From contig CAZYXT010000035.1 in NCBI GenBank assembly GCA_964651505.1, positions 1 through 20,732 of the forward strand: DNA of 20,732 bases, given 5' to 3'. Of the stretch, positions 1 to 5,574 are shown one piece after another; position 1 is the stretch's first letter, and each line of letters begins with the position of its first letter. The position numbers and the translations under genes were made by a program. This DNA is from Avisuccinivibrio_A sp964651505. GTDB lineage: Bacteria > Pseudomonadota > Gammaproteobacteria > Enterobacterales > Succinivibrionaceae. The notes beneath the pieces were generated by a model. The model worked only from the letters and a program-made list of their open reading frames with translations. It made no database searches and was not told the DNA's origin.

Positions 1-34
1 TTTCAAATGGTCAGGTGCCATGCAATGTCAAGTG

Positions 35-391
35 TTAAATCATGCAATCACCCTGCTTCAAACCGCTTCTCTTGGCGGTTTTGCGTATCCTTAGAACACT
101 AAAGACAGGTAATACCCCTGTCTTCCCAAGCTTGGGCTTCAACGGCAGTCTTTTCTTCCCGGGCAGGGCAGGCAGGTTTTTAATCACCCTCACATCATCG
201 GCCGTCCCTGTCTTGGCCAGATTTCTAAATTTAAAATAAACGGTCTTCTCGTTCGCCTCAGGCAGGTACTTGCGGCTGTACCCGCAGATGCTTCTGATTT
301 GCCCTTGCTCTTTTAGGCGGCAATAGCTTTGGTAGTGCTCGGCCCATTCTTGATTGGTCATACTCAAAACCTCGTCAATTAACAACTGCAT
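35..391 (-). CDS. Small hypothetical protein, possibly transposon-associated
   Basis: This is a 118-residue basic protein with no signal peptide or membrane segment. The N-terminal part (MTNQEWAEHYQSY, then an Arg/Lys-rich helix near residues 27-60) looks like the small helix-turn-helix proteins that accompany some transposases. I cannot name a family. The ATG at 391 has GAGGA six bases upstream. A second ATG at residue 11 is also preceded by a GAGG and may be the real start. The C-terminal half (residues 75-118) is rich in Lys, Pro and Leu, of low information, and could be out-of-family read-through. No transposase lies beside it in the window, so it may be an orphaned remnant. The decayed sequence to its right supports an accessory-region setting. 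Confidence 0.35.
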   Translation of the reverse strand: MQLLIDEVLSMTNQEWAEHYQSYCRLKEQGQIRSICGYSRKYLPEANEKTVYFKFRNLAKTGTADDVRVIKNLPALPGKKRLPLKPKLGKTGVLPVFSVLRIRKTAKRSGLKQGDCMI

Positions 392-957
392 TCATTATCC
401 TCAAGCCCTCTGCGGCCTGACAATCAGGGGTTTTGGGAGCAAAAAGGCGGGCTTTTTGAGGGGGCAGATCACGGCAGATCAAGGCCTGCGATAATTAAGG
501 ATGGGAAAAATAGGATCAGATCATCAAAAAATGGGGAACAAGATCGAGGCCTGCTCGCCTCAGATCAGGGGTGGATGGGTTTTAGGGCACTCATGCACCA
601 AAAAAGACTGCATTGAATTGCTTGCATCAAACTCAAGAACTGATGCACAAAGGTTTTAAAGAGGGTTGGTTTTGTTCAAACGATGGCGACTTGCTGGACT
701 TTGCAGAGCACACCGCGGAGTTATGGGACGCGGTGTGTGAAATAGAAGATGATAAATGAACTTGATGTGTGAGATAATCTTACTTAGCTCGACTTTCGGG
801 ATTTTAAATCCCGAAAGTCGAGTTGAAATGATCATGAAATAAACAGGTCAAACACAATGTCTGACACGAAGGACGCCCCCAAAGATATTCACCTTTTAGT
901 TGGCTGAAGATTAGACCGGATACGTAAATTAAGACATAGAACAAGGAGTAGTTTTTA
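392..957. other. Gene-poor, decayed-looking stretch
   Basis: No intact gene is seen here. A 7-bp stem with a 5-base loop (CAAAAAG/CTTTTTG) lies at 440-458. A 14-base motif AGATCAAGGCCTGC (476-489) recurs with one mismatch at 541-554, among several AGATCA copies. At 661-759 an open frame without a start codon reads like a protein C-terminus (LLDFAEHTAELWDAV) and ends at TGA 757-759, which suggests a gene remnant. At 857-907 a 16-residue frame (MSDTKDAPKDIHLLVG) stops shortly before the next gene. It could be a leader peptide or another truncated start. Most of the stretch is probably leftover accessory DNA. Confidence 0.4.
788..822. repeat. Perfect 17-bp inverted repeat, one-base centre
   Basis: The arms 788-804 (CTCGACTTTCGGGATTT) and 806-822 are exact reverse complements around a single T at 805. 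A transcript in either direction could form a long hairpin. There is no T-run on either side, so it is not a typical Rho-independent terminator. It lies 136 bases upstream of the dCTP-deaminase-like gene and could be an operator, a transcript-processing site or a mobile-element end. Confidence 0.7.
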
Positions 958-1584
958 ATGCCTACATTAAGCGATGTTCATATTTTTGACCTTATCGCCA
1001 GCGGTAAGTTGAAAATTTCTCCCCTCATTGAAGATAATATTCAACCTGCAAGCATTGACCTGACTCTTGGGAAAATCATACAAGTTTTCAGATGGGACAG
1101 CTCAAAAGGCCAGGTAGACGTAACCAAAAAGAATATCGAATTTGACCCGTATATGGAGGATGTCGATATTACAAATGGGTATGATCTTCAGCCCGGGGAA
1201 ATTGTTACCGGACACTCGGCAGAGGAAATAGTGTTGCCGTCAAATCTAAACGGCATAATAGTAAATAGAAACAGCTATACATTACTAGGTCTAAATGCCG
1301 GTATCAGTCAATACATAAATCCTGGATTTCATGGCAACAAAATCATCGTAATAAAAAATGAAAGCCGCAATGTTATCAAAATCACAGCCGGCATCAGAAT
1401 ATGCCAACTTGTGCTATTTAAGTTAATTTTGGAACCTAGAAGAACTTTTGACACACGACATTCAACTGAACTGCTCGACCAAACTGCAGGAAAAAATTAT
1501 AAGACAGAACATGCAGATAGTTCAATCGCTTCCTATATGGACAAACTGATTGAAAAAATTGCTTTGGGAAAAAATCAGATATGA
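958..1584 (+). CDS. dCTP deaminase/dUTPase-fold protein lacking catalytic residues
   Basis: The 208-residue protein shares the fold pattern of dCTP deaminase (Dcd): IQPASIDLTLG (28-38), the Gly-rich block around VNRNSYTLLGL (102-112), NPGFHG (121-126), and a C-terminal DQTAGKNYK segment like the nucleotide-closing tail of the family. Aligned by eye to E. coli Dcd, Arg110 is kept (R104). Ser111 becomes N105, Arg115 becomes L109 and the catalytic Glu138 becomes V131. I therefore expect nucleotide binding at most, not deamination. The tail is longer than usual. AAGGAG at 943-948 sits nine bases before the ATG. The stop overlaps the start of the membrane-protein gene (ATGA), so the two are probably co-translated. 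Base composition is more AT-rich than the housekeeping genes to the right, consistent with horizontal acquisition. The fold assignment is fairly firm; the role is unknown. Confidence 0.75.
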   Translation: MPTLSDVHIFDLIASGKLKISPLIEDNIQPASIDLTLGKIIQVFRWDSSKGQVDVTKKNIEFDPYMEDVDITNGYDLQPGEIVTGHSAEEIVLPSNLNGIIVNRNSYTLLGLNAGISQYINPGFHGNKIIVIKNESRNVIKITAGIRICQLVLFKLILEPRRTFDTRHSTELLDQTAGKNYKTEHADSSIASYMDKLIEKIALGKNQI

Positions 1585-2024
1585 GCAGGGCAACTTTAAA
1601 GAAAAATTTAAAAAGTGCATTGGATCACCTAGCAGGTCATCAAATAATGTTGGCCTTAGTCTATATTCGGCTAGAAAAATTTGCAAAACTGTTTCCGAAA
1701 AGAGGGCCGGTTACTGACAATCAAGTCCTAGAAGAACTGAACAGCCACTATGACTCATACGCCAAGAGCAAAGATGAATTTTTAGATAAGCTGATAGATG
1801 AAAAAATCATCCCTGAGACAAAATGGCAGATTGTCTTTAAACAATTTGGCATTTTGTCTGCTTTGCTAATACCCAGCCTAACCGCTCAAATAATGATACT
1901 GTTTAAGGCGGCGTGCGAGGGGGTATTTGATGATCCTATTATTTATACCGCAGGCATTGGAGCTGCGTTAAATTTAGCTTTGCTGGTGGCAGGCGTTTAT
2001 TATGAATTTAAAGGGCGTGAATAG
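1581..2024 (+). CDS. Small two-helix membrane protein, partner of Dcd-like protein
   Basis: The 147-residue protein starts with a basic, helical cytoplasmic-looking region (residues 1-85; Lys-rich N-terminus, then acidic/basic helices around DEFLDKLIDEK). Two hydrophobic segments follow, at about 88-109 and 121-141, separated by a short acidic loop (EGVFDDP). The tail YEFKGRE is short. I recognise no family. The layout, a soluble domain plus a transmembrane hairpin, recalls SLATT-like and other small membrane effectors of bacterial conflict systems. This likeness is architectural only. The ATG overlaps the preceding stop by four bases, implying a tight functional link to the nucleotide-fold protein. 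A reasonable but unproved model is sensor plus membrane effector. Confidence 0.65.
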   Translation: MSRATLKKNLKSALDHLAGHQIMLALVYIRLEKFAKLFPKRGPVTDNQVLEELNSHYDSYAKSKDEFLDKLIDEKIIPETKWQIVFKQFGILSALLIPSLTAQIMILFKAACEGVFDDPIIYTAGIGAALNLALLVAGVYYEFKGRE

Positions 2025-2264
2025 ATAAACTTTAGTAACCACTCAGAATTATCCCACTGACTTGCCTTAAATGATCTCGGACAATACCTCCAAGCCAGGG
2101 CTCTTTTGCTGTAAGCCGTTGCCGCTTTGATGAGGATGACAAAAAGCAAAATCTGATCTTCACGCCCAAGGGGTGAACGTCAAATGGTTCTTTGACGAAA
2201 AGCTTTGGACGCAACTGCGCCGAACAACTATTGTCCCAGCAGGAAAATGGAGAGGAAGCGAGAG
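2025..2264. other. Spacer to tRNA-Met with possible coding remnants
   Basis: No intact gene is supported. On the plus strand one startless frame (FDEDDKKQNLIFTPKG, stop at about 2174-2176) is followed at once, in another frame, by GVNVKWFFDEKLWTQLRR. That second frame continues toward the tRNA gene. The pair resembles a frameshifted C-terminus. An antisense frame of 60 codons (2032-2214, minus) covers the same bases and has no recognisable features. The stretch touches the 3' end of the tRNA-Met gene, a usual landing place for integrating elements. I see no second copy of the tRNA 3' end in the window. Confidence 0.3.
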
Positions 2265-2341
2265 TGGTAGCTATGACTGGAATCGAACCAGTGACCTCAG
2301 CATTATGAGTGCCGCGCTCTGACCAACTGAGCTACATAGCC
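2265..2341 (-). tRNA. tRNA-Met (CAU), elongator type
   Basis: The 77-base gene includes an encoded CCA. The reverse strand begins GGCTATGTAGCTCAGTTGG and has anticodon CAT in a loop ACTCATAATG. The T-arm contains GGTTCGATTCC. The acceptor stem pairs fully apart from a terminal G-U. It matches the elongator tRNA-Met pattern of enterobacteria, not the initiator. It is the last gene of the three-tRNA operon. Confidence 0.95.
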
Positions 2342-2350
2342 ACAAAAGTT

Positions 2351-2426
2351 TGGCTGGGGTACAAGGATTCGAACCTTGGAAATGGCGGAATCAGAATCCG
2401 CTGCCTTACCGCTTGGCTATACCCCA
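2351..2426 (-). tRNA. tRNA-Gln (CUG)
   Basis: The 76-base gene includes CCA. The reverse strand starts TGGGGTATAGCCAAGCGG, the anticodon loop TTCTGATT carries CTG, and the T-arm has GGTTCGAATCC. It closely resembles E. coli glnV. Nine bases separate it from tRNA-Met. Confidence 0.95.
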
Positions 2427-2439
2427 ATTTGGTCGTCAG

Positions 2440-2515
2440 TGGCAGGGGTACCTGGACTCGAACCAGGGCAATGACGGGATCAAAACCCGTTGCCTTACCA
2501 CTTGGCTATACCCCT
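2440..2515 (-). tRNA. tRNA-Gln (UUG)
   Basis: The 76-base gene includes CCA. The anticodon loop TTTTGATC carries TTG and the T-arm has GGTTCGAGTCC. The acceptor starts AGGGGTA, with A1 pairing T72. It is the first gene of the tRNA operon, 33 bases downstream of the promoter -10 box. Confidence 0.95.
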
Positions 2516-2548
2516 TCCTTTGATGGTTGTCATCGACAACGCACAGGC

Positions 2549-2576
2549 ATTATAAGGATATTTATGACCCTGTCAA
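2549..2576 (-). promoter_or_regulatory. Promoter of tRNA-Gln-Gln-Met operon
   Basis: On the minus strand a perfect TTGACA (2571-2576) and a perfect TATAAT (2549-2554) are 16 bases apart. The GC-rich stretch just after the -10 box (GCCTGTGCG) fits a discriminator under stringent control. This last point is inference. Confidence 0.9.
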
Positions 2577-2830
2577 CTTATTTTTTGCAGTTTTTTCAAC
2601 CCTGCTCAAAAAAGCCTGACGGTCCTGCAAGCCCACATCATGCCCCTTTGGAGGAAGGACCCGGTTAATATATCAAATTATCGGCAAGAATGTAAGAGCT
2701 CACCTGCTGCTGCCACCCTCCCGGGGCAGCCAAATGAGCCGCGCACTTTAAGCTGCCGCCAAGCTCTCTCAGGCTTAAACTCAGGCGCCAATCTGCCGCC
2801 CCGGCACAGAAAACGGCATGCGCGTTTAAA
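2577..2830. other. Intergenic region between tRNA operon and lipoprotein genes
   Basis: I see no gene here. Short open frames lack plausible start sites and family features. The sequence is divergent spacer between the tRNA promoter and the plus-strand promoter at 2831. Confidence 0.5.
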
Positions 2831-2859
2831 TTGTCAAAAGAATCTTTCTGCCATACAAT
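2831..2859 (+). promoter_or_regulatory. Promoter of the small-lipoprotein genes
   Basis: TTGTCA (2831-2836) and TACAAT (2854-2859) are separated by 17 bases, giving a strong sigma-70-type match. Transcription would start near 2866, about 105 bases before the first lipoprotein gene. That leaves a leader of moderate length. Confidence 0.65.
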
Positions 2860-2971
2860 TCTAAGTATCTCCTAAGAGATGCAGACATAAAATTAAAAAG
2901 CAAATCCAAAACCGGAGCAGAAGCAGATGCTTACAGTCTGCTCCGCAATTTGGTTGTTGGAGGAAAGGACT

Positions 2972-3319
2972 ATGTCAAAATTTCTTACTATCGTAACATT
3001 CGCGGCAAGCACCTTGTTGCTGACTGCCTGCGTGATCCCGCCCGATAACCGCGGATACTCAGCCGCACCTGCGCCGGCGCCCAAGGCGCAGCCTGCCCCT
3101 AAGGCGACCCCGGCTCCCAAGCCCCAGCCTGCTCCCAAGGCGGCTCCTGCCCCCAAGGCTCAGCCCAAGAATCAGCCTGCGGCCCAACACAAAAATCAGC
3201 CCTCTCCCAAGGGTGCAGATCAAGGCAATAAGCAGCAACAAAAAGGAGCGTCTGCAAACAAGAATAAACCCGAGGGGAATGAAGACATAAACCGCGGTCA
3301 GCCTGCAGGACGCAGATAA
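2972..3319 (+). CDS. Small Pro/Lys/Ala-rich lipoprotein
   Basis: The 115-residue protein has a type II signal peptide (MSKFLTIVTFAASTLLLTAC) whose lipobox LTAC places the lipidated Cys at residue 20. The mature part is a low-complexity repeat of units like APAPKAQPAPK (about residues 33-65), followed by a Gln/Asn/Lys-rich tail. No folded domain is visible. A flexible, basic, proline-rich spacer anchored to a membrane is a plausible reading, as in proteins that bridge the periplasm or contact peptidoglycan. The ATG at 2972 follows GGAGGA (2959-2964). An upstream in-frame ATG at 2927 would spoil the signal peptide and was not chosen. Two further lipoprotein genes follow in the same direction. 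Confidence 0.75.
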   Translation: MSKFLTIVTFAASTLLLTACVIPPDNRGYSAAPAPAPKAQPAPKATPAPKPQPAPKAAPAPKAQPKNQPAAQHKNQPSPKGADQGNKQQQKGASANKNKPEGNEDINRGQPAGRR

Positions 3320-3359
3320 ACGCCATGACGGCATGATGTAAAGACAGGAGGAACCATCC

Positions 3360-3497
3360 ATGTTGAAGAAAACTTTAGCCGTGCTGTGCATCGCAGCATT
3401 TTGCATCAGCCTGCAAGGCTGCATGGCCCCTCACCACCACGGCGGCGGTGGCGGTGGCGGCAATCCGCCTCCTCCGCAGCACCGTTTTGTGCATTAA
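3360..3497 (+). CDS. 45-residue His/Gly-rich lipoprotein
   Basis: This gene is very short but well supported. AGGAGG (3346-3351) lies eight bases before the ATG. The N-terminus (MLKKTLAVLCIAAFC) is a signal peptide and SLQGC is an acceptable lipobox with Cys at residue 21. The mature peptide is only 25 residues: APHHH, seven glycines, four prolines, then QHRFVH. The five histidines might bind metal, which is inference. It lies 40 bases after the Pro/Lys-rich lipoprotein gene and shares its direction, so the two may be co-transcribed. I do not recognise a family. Confidence 0.65.
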   Translation: MLKKTLAVLCIAAFCISLQGCMAPHHHGGGGGGGNPPPPQHRFVH

Positions 3498-3504
3498 CCT
3501 TCAA

Positions 3505-3533
3505 GCATCTCATCTTGCCAAAAGATGAGATGC
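3505..3533. terminator. 12-bp hairpin after the small lipoprotein gene
   Basis: GCATCTCATCTT (3505-3516) pairs exactly with 3522-3533 around the loop GCCAA. It begins eight bases after the stop codon. No T-run follows on the plus strand (TCCCCGTCCC), so it may stabilise the transcript end or act with Rho rather than as an intrinsic terminator. Confidence 0.5.
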
Positions 3534-3619
3534 TCCCCGTCCCCTCCCAAGGGAACCTTGAAAGTTCAAACCGGTCTAAGTTATGAGGGCCTTTAACCAT
3601 CGCACAGGAGAGGGAGATC

Positions 3620-4030
3620 ATGAACAGCAAACTTTTGATGACCGCGCTATGCCTTGTTGCGGCCGTGGTTTTGTCTGCGTGCACCCATTCCCGGTATGAA
3701 GGCAGGAAGGCCGTCTCGGAGCCTTCCTTGGTCATTGACGATAAGATCATGCGCCCTGCCCCCGATCCTGACGCCCCTGAAGATGAGAGGCCTGCCACGG
3801 CCGACGAGCTCTTGGCCTATTCCCAAAACATGCAGTTTAAGCCTGCCACAGTGCCGCAACGCGTCATTGATGGCGATCAAAAGCAAAAAATCGCAGATCC
3901 GCGTCCCGTGTATTTGTACCCCGGGTACCGCAATCCTTTTTACAACCACCCCCGCTGGGGCATCAGACCGCACTACCACAATCTGCATAACCACAATAAC
4001 ATCGGGATCGGCACCTACTTTAGGTTTTAA
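3620..4030 (+). CDS. Small lipoprotein with His/Asn-rich C-terminus
   Basis: The 136-residue protein has a signal peptide (MNSKLLMTALCLVAAVVLSAC) with lipobox LSAC and Cys at residue 21. The mature region is first acidic and Pro-rich (PAPDPDAPEDERPATADE, about 47-64). It ends in an aromatic, His-rich tail containing YRNPFYNHPRWG and HYHNLHNHNN. I recognise no family. The tail could bind metal or insert into or contact the outer membrane, which is inference. The start is fixed by GGAGAGGGAG just upstream of the ATG. It may have its own promoter, since a hairpin at 3505-3533 separates it from the previous gene. Confidence 0.75.
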   Translation: MNSKLLMTALCLVAAVVLSACTHSRYEGRKAVSEPSLVIDDKIMRPAPDPDAPEDERPATADELLAYSQNMQFKPATVPQRVIDGDQKQKIADPRPVYLYPGYRNPFYNHPRWGIRPHYHNLHNHNNIGIGTYFRF

Positions 4031-4059
4031 ACCTGACGCCATCATCTTGCGCGAGCATT

Positions 4060-4090
4060 GCCAAGCTTTAAGGCTTGGCTTGATTTTGGG
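4060..4090 (+). terminator. Hairpin after the third lipoprotein gene
   Basis: GCCAAGC (4060-4066) and GCTTGGC (4073-4079) form a stem with a 6-base loop, followed by TTGATTTT. It sits 30 bases past the stop and is a fair intrinsic-terminator candidate. Confidence 0.45.
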
Positions 4091-4130
4091 CAAAAAATGA
4101 TCTGCTCCTGCTTTGAGGCTCGGGCAAAGA

Positions 4131-4163
4131 TAAAAAACATAAAGCAAAATGGAGGGCTTTTGC
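4131..4163 (-). terminator. Terminator of the periplasmic OB-fold gene
   Basis: On the minus strand GCAAAA and TTTTGC (plus positions 4158-4163 and 4144-4149) pair around an 8-base loop. They are followed by TTTATGTTTTTTA. It lies about 20 bases beyond the stop codon of the OB-fold gene. Confidence 0.5.
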
Positions 4164-4182
4164 AGGATGGGTTTGATGAGCC

Positions 4183-4584
4183 TTACTTGGAACCTGCCGA
4201 TTGATTTTCATCTTCTGCAACAGGGCGGGCTCTTTTGACTTCAATTTTGATCTTGAACAGATCGCGATCTACCTTGCCGAAAATGTCGATGAGCTGATCT
4301 TTTCGGATGTGGGACCAATCCTTATCGTCATCAAGCTCAACTTCAATGGTGTTGCCGAATAAATCGGTAAACTCGTAATCTTCGTCGCCAAAATAGCGGG
4401 TCAGCCTGCCTCGCATGTAAATCTTTTCGTCATCCGAGCAGCGCCTGTGCACCTCATCGACGCTCAACAAATGCTCGGCAGAAAAACCGCGGGGCGCAAA
4501 CGATTTATGGGAGGCAGCCGCACTGCCCGTCAGCACCAAAGCTGCGATAAGGGCAACTTTTGACATGAAATGGCAGCAGCTCAC
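4183..4584 (-). CDS. Periplasmic OB-fold (BOF) protein, YgiW/YdeI type
   Basis: The 133-residue protein has a signal peptide (KVALIAALVLTGSAAA, cleavage probably near residue 24-25). A single bacterial OB-fold domain of the YgiW/YdeI stress-protein family follows. Visible family features are LLSVDEVHRRCSDDEKIYMRG (split about 40-60), the FTDLFGNTIEVELDDDKDW strand pair (73-91), IDIFGKVDRD (103-112) and IKIEVKRA near the end. In enterobacteria such proteins are periplasmic and induced by oxidative, metal or antimicrobial-peptide stress; the molecular activity is poorly known. The start is GTG at 4584, with AGGAGG five bases upstream. The internal ATG at 4566 is too far from that site. The gene converges on the lipoprotein cluster. 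Confidence 0.8.
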   Translation of the reverse strand: MSCCHFMSKVALIAALVLTGSAAASHKSFAPRGFSAEHLLSVDEVHRRCSDDEKIYMRGRLTRYFGDEDYEFTDLFGNTIEVELDDDKDWSHIRKDQLIDIFGKVDRDLFKIKIEVKRARPVAEDENQSAGSK

Positions 4585-4766
4585 CTCTTCCTCCTCTCAA
4601 CAGGGCATCTTAGCAATCTTTATTTTAGGGCCTTTCAATTAGGAAAAACTTAGCTGCATCCCATCACTCAAGCAAACCGCTTGCGCTTTGGTTCAAAAAA
4701 GCCCCTCTTGAAGCTAACTGTATGATTTTACGCGCAAAAATCTTGGTTTTTGAGCCAAATCACAAC
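4585..4766. other. Intergenic region between OB-fold and Fic-module genes
   Basis: This divergent spacer contains the ribosome-binding site of the OB-fold gene. I find no convincing -35/-10 pair for that gene and no coding sequence. Confidence 0.4.
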
Positions 4767-4795
4767 TTCAAACAAATCGCGGAATTTGCTATAAT
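4767..4795 (+). promoter_or_regulatory. Promoter of the Fic toxin-antitoxin module
   Basis: A perfect TATAAT (4790-4795) has a weaker TTCAAA (4767-4772) 17 bases upstream. The antitoxin ATG is 28 bases past the -10 box. As Fic and miaB are almost contiguous, this may also feed the miaB gene run. Confidence 0.65.
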
Positions 4796-4823
4796 TAAAG
4801 GGTGAAACTTGGTGAGGAGCATT

Positions 4824-4985
4824 ATGCTTATCGATGAAATCAAAGCCAGCCTGGCCATGGAAAATTTGTTCTTGGAGGCTGACGAAGAGCGCCTGCTTGC
4901 AGACTATATTGCAGGCCGCTTGAGTTTAGAAGAAGTAAAAAACAGTTTGGCTTCCTTGATTGCGTTGCAAAAGAAGGCTGCCTGA
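4824..4985 (+). CDS. VbhA/FicA-type antitoxin of Fic toxin
   Basis: The 53-residue protein is all-helical in appearance. Residues 9-14 read SLAMEN, matching the (S/T)xxxE(G/N) inhibitory motif. In class I Fic systems the Glu of this motif blocks the gamma-phosphate site of ATP in the toxin. The rest (DEERLLADYIAGRLSLEEV, 20-38) has the acidic helix followed by YIAGxxSLEE that is typical of VbhA-like antitoxins. GTGAGGAG just upstream of the ATG is a good ribosome-binding site. The stop is three bases before the toxin's TTG start, so synthesis is coupled with the antitoxin made first. The family assignment rests on motif, size and position together. Confidence 0.85.
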   Translation: MLIDEIKASLAMENLFLEADEERLLADYIAGRLSLEEVKNSLASLIALQKKAA

Positions 4986-4988
4986 ATT

Positions 4989-5570
4989 TTGACTCACGAT
5001 CCTGTCTACTGCTACGACGGCACCGATACCCTGATTAATCTTTACGGCCTCAGAGACGATCAAGAGCTTAAAAAGCTCGAGCGCGTTCTTACGGCCGTGC
5101 GGCTGTCTGATCTCCTAAAACAGCCCCTGCCCGGAGCCTTTGATTTGGATCATTTAAAACGCATTCATTACTATCTGTTCCAAGATCTGTACTCTTGGGC
5201 AGGCAAATTGCGCAAAGTCGATATCAGCAAGGGTCTGATGTTTTGCCACGCCCCCTATATCAAAAAAGAGCTGGTCAAGCTGTTTGCATCCTTAAGGCGG
5301 GAAGGCTTCCTGCTGCACGTCAAATATGAAGAACTGCCCCTCAAGGCAGCTTTCTTCATGAGCGAAATCAACGCCATCCACCCTTTTCGCGACGGCAACG
5401 GGCGCACACAGCGCGAGTTTATCCGCGAGCTGCTCTTGCACCGCAAGGTCCATGTGGATTATTCCAAAGTGCCCACCCGCTCCATGGTTGACGCCTCCAT
5501 CGCCTCCTTCAACGGAGATCTCGAACCCTTGACCGCCCTGTACGCCCAATGCTTAAGCCCTATCTCTTAA
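4989..5570 (+). CDS. Fic-domain toxin (protein AMPylase)
   Basis: The 193-residue protein has an intact Fic motif HPFRDGNGRTQR at 131-142. His131 is the base, Asp135 binds Mg2+, and GNGR holds the phosphates, as in enzymes that transfer AMP to target hydroxyls. The upstream DLYSWAGKLRKVDISKG (66-82) is the target-docking flap region of the family. The length and the adjacent antitoxin fit class I FicT toxins. Some of these AMPylate DNA gyrase and topoisomerase IV; the target here is unknown. The only sensible start is TTG at 4989, three bases after the antitoxin stop. The rare start may keep toxin below antitoxin. The stop lies four bases before the miaB start. Confidence 0.93.
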   Translation: MTHDPVYCYDGTDTLINLYGLRDDQELKKLERVLTAVRLSDLLKQPLPGAFDLDHLKRIHYYLFQDLYSWAGKLRKVDISKGLMFCHAPYIKKELVKLFASLRREGFLLHVKYEELPLKAAFFMSEINAIHPFRDGNGRTQREFIRELLLHRKVHVDYSKVPTRSMVDASIASFNGDLEPLTALYAQCLSPIS

Positions 5571-5574
5571 TATC

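Noticed and set aside
788..822. Intrinsic terminator
   Set aside because: The stem is excellent but neither strand has a T-run after it.
958..1584. Calling this gene dcd, an active dCTP deaminase
   Set aside because: The fold motifs match, but the residues equivalent to Ser111, Arg115 and Glu138 of the E. coli enzyme are replaced, so naming it an enzyme would mislead.
2032..2214. 60-codon minus-strand gene
   Set aside because: No ribosome-binding site or family features; the region looks like decayed sequence.
2309..2668. 119-codon plus-strand open frame
   Set aside because: It is antisense to the three tRNA genes and their promoter.
3406..3798. 130-codon minus-strand open frame
   Set aside because: It overlaps two lipoprotein genes that have good ribosome-binding sites and signal peptides; it is an antisense shadow.
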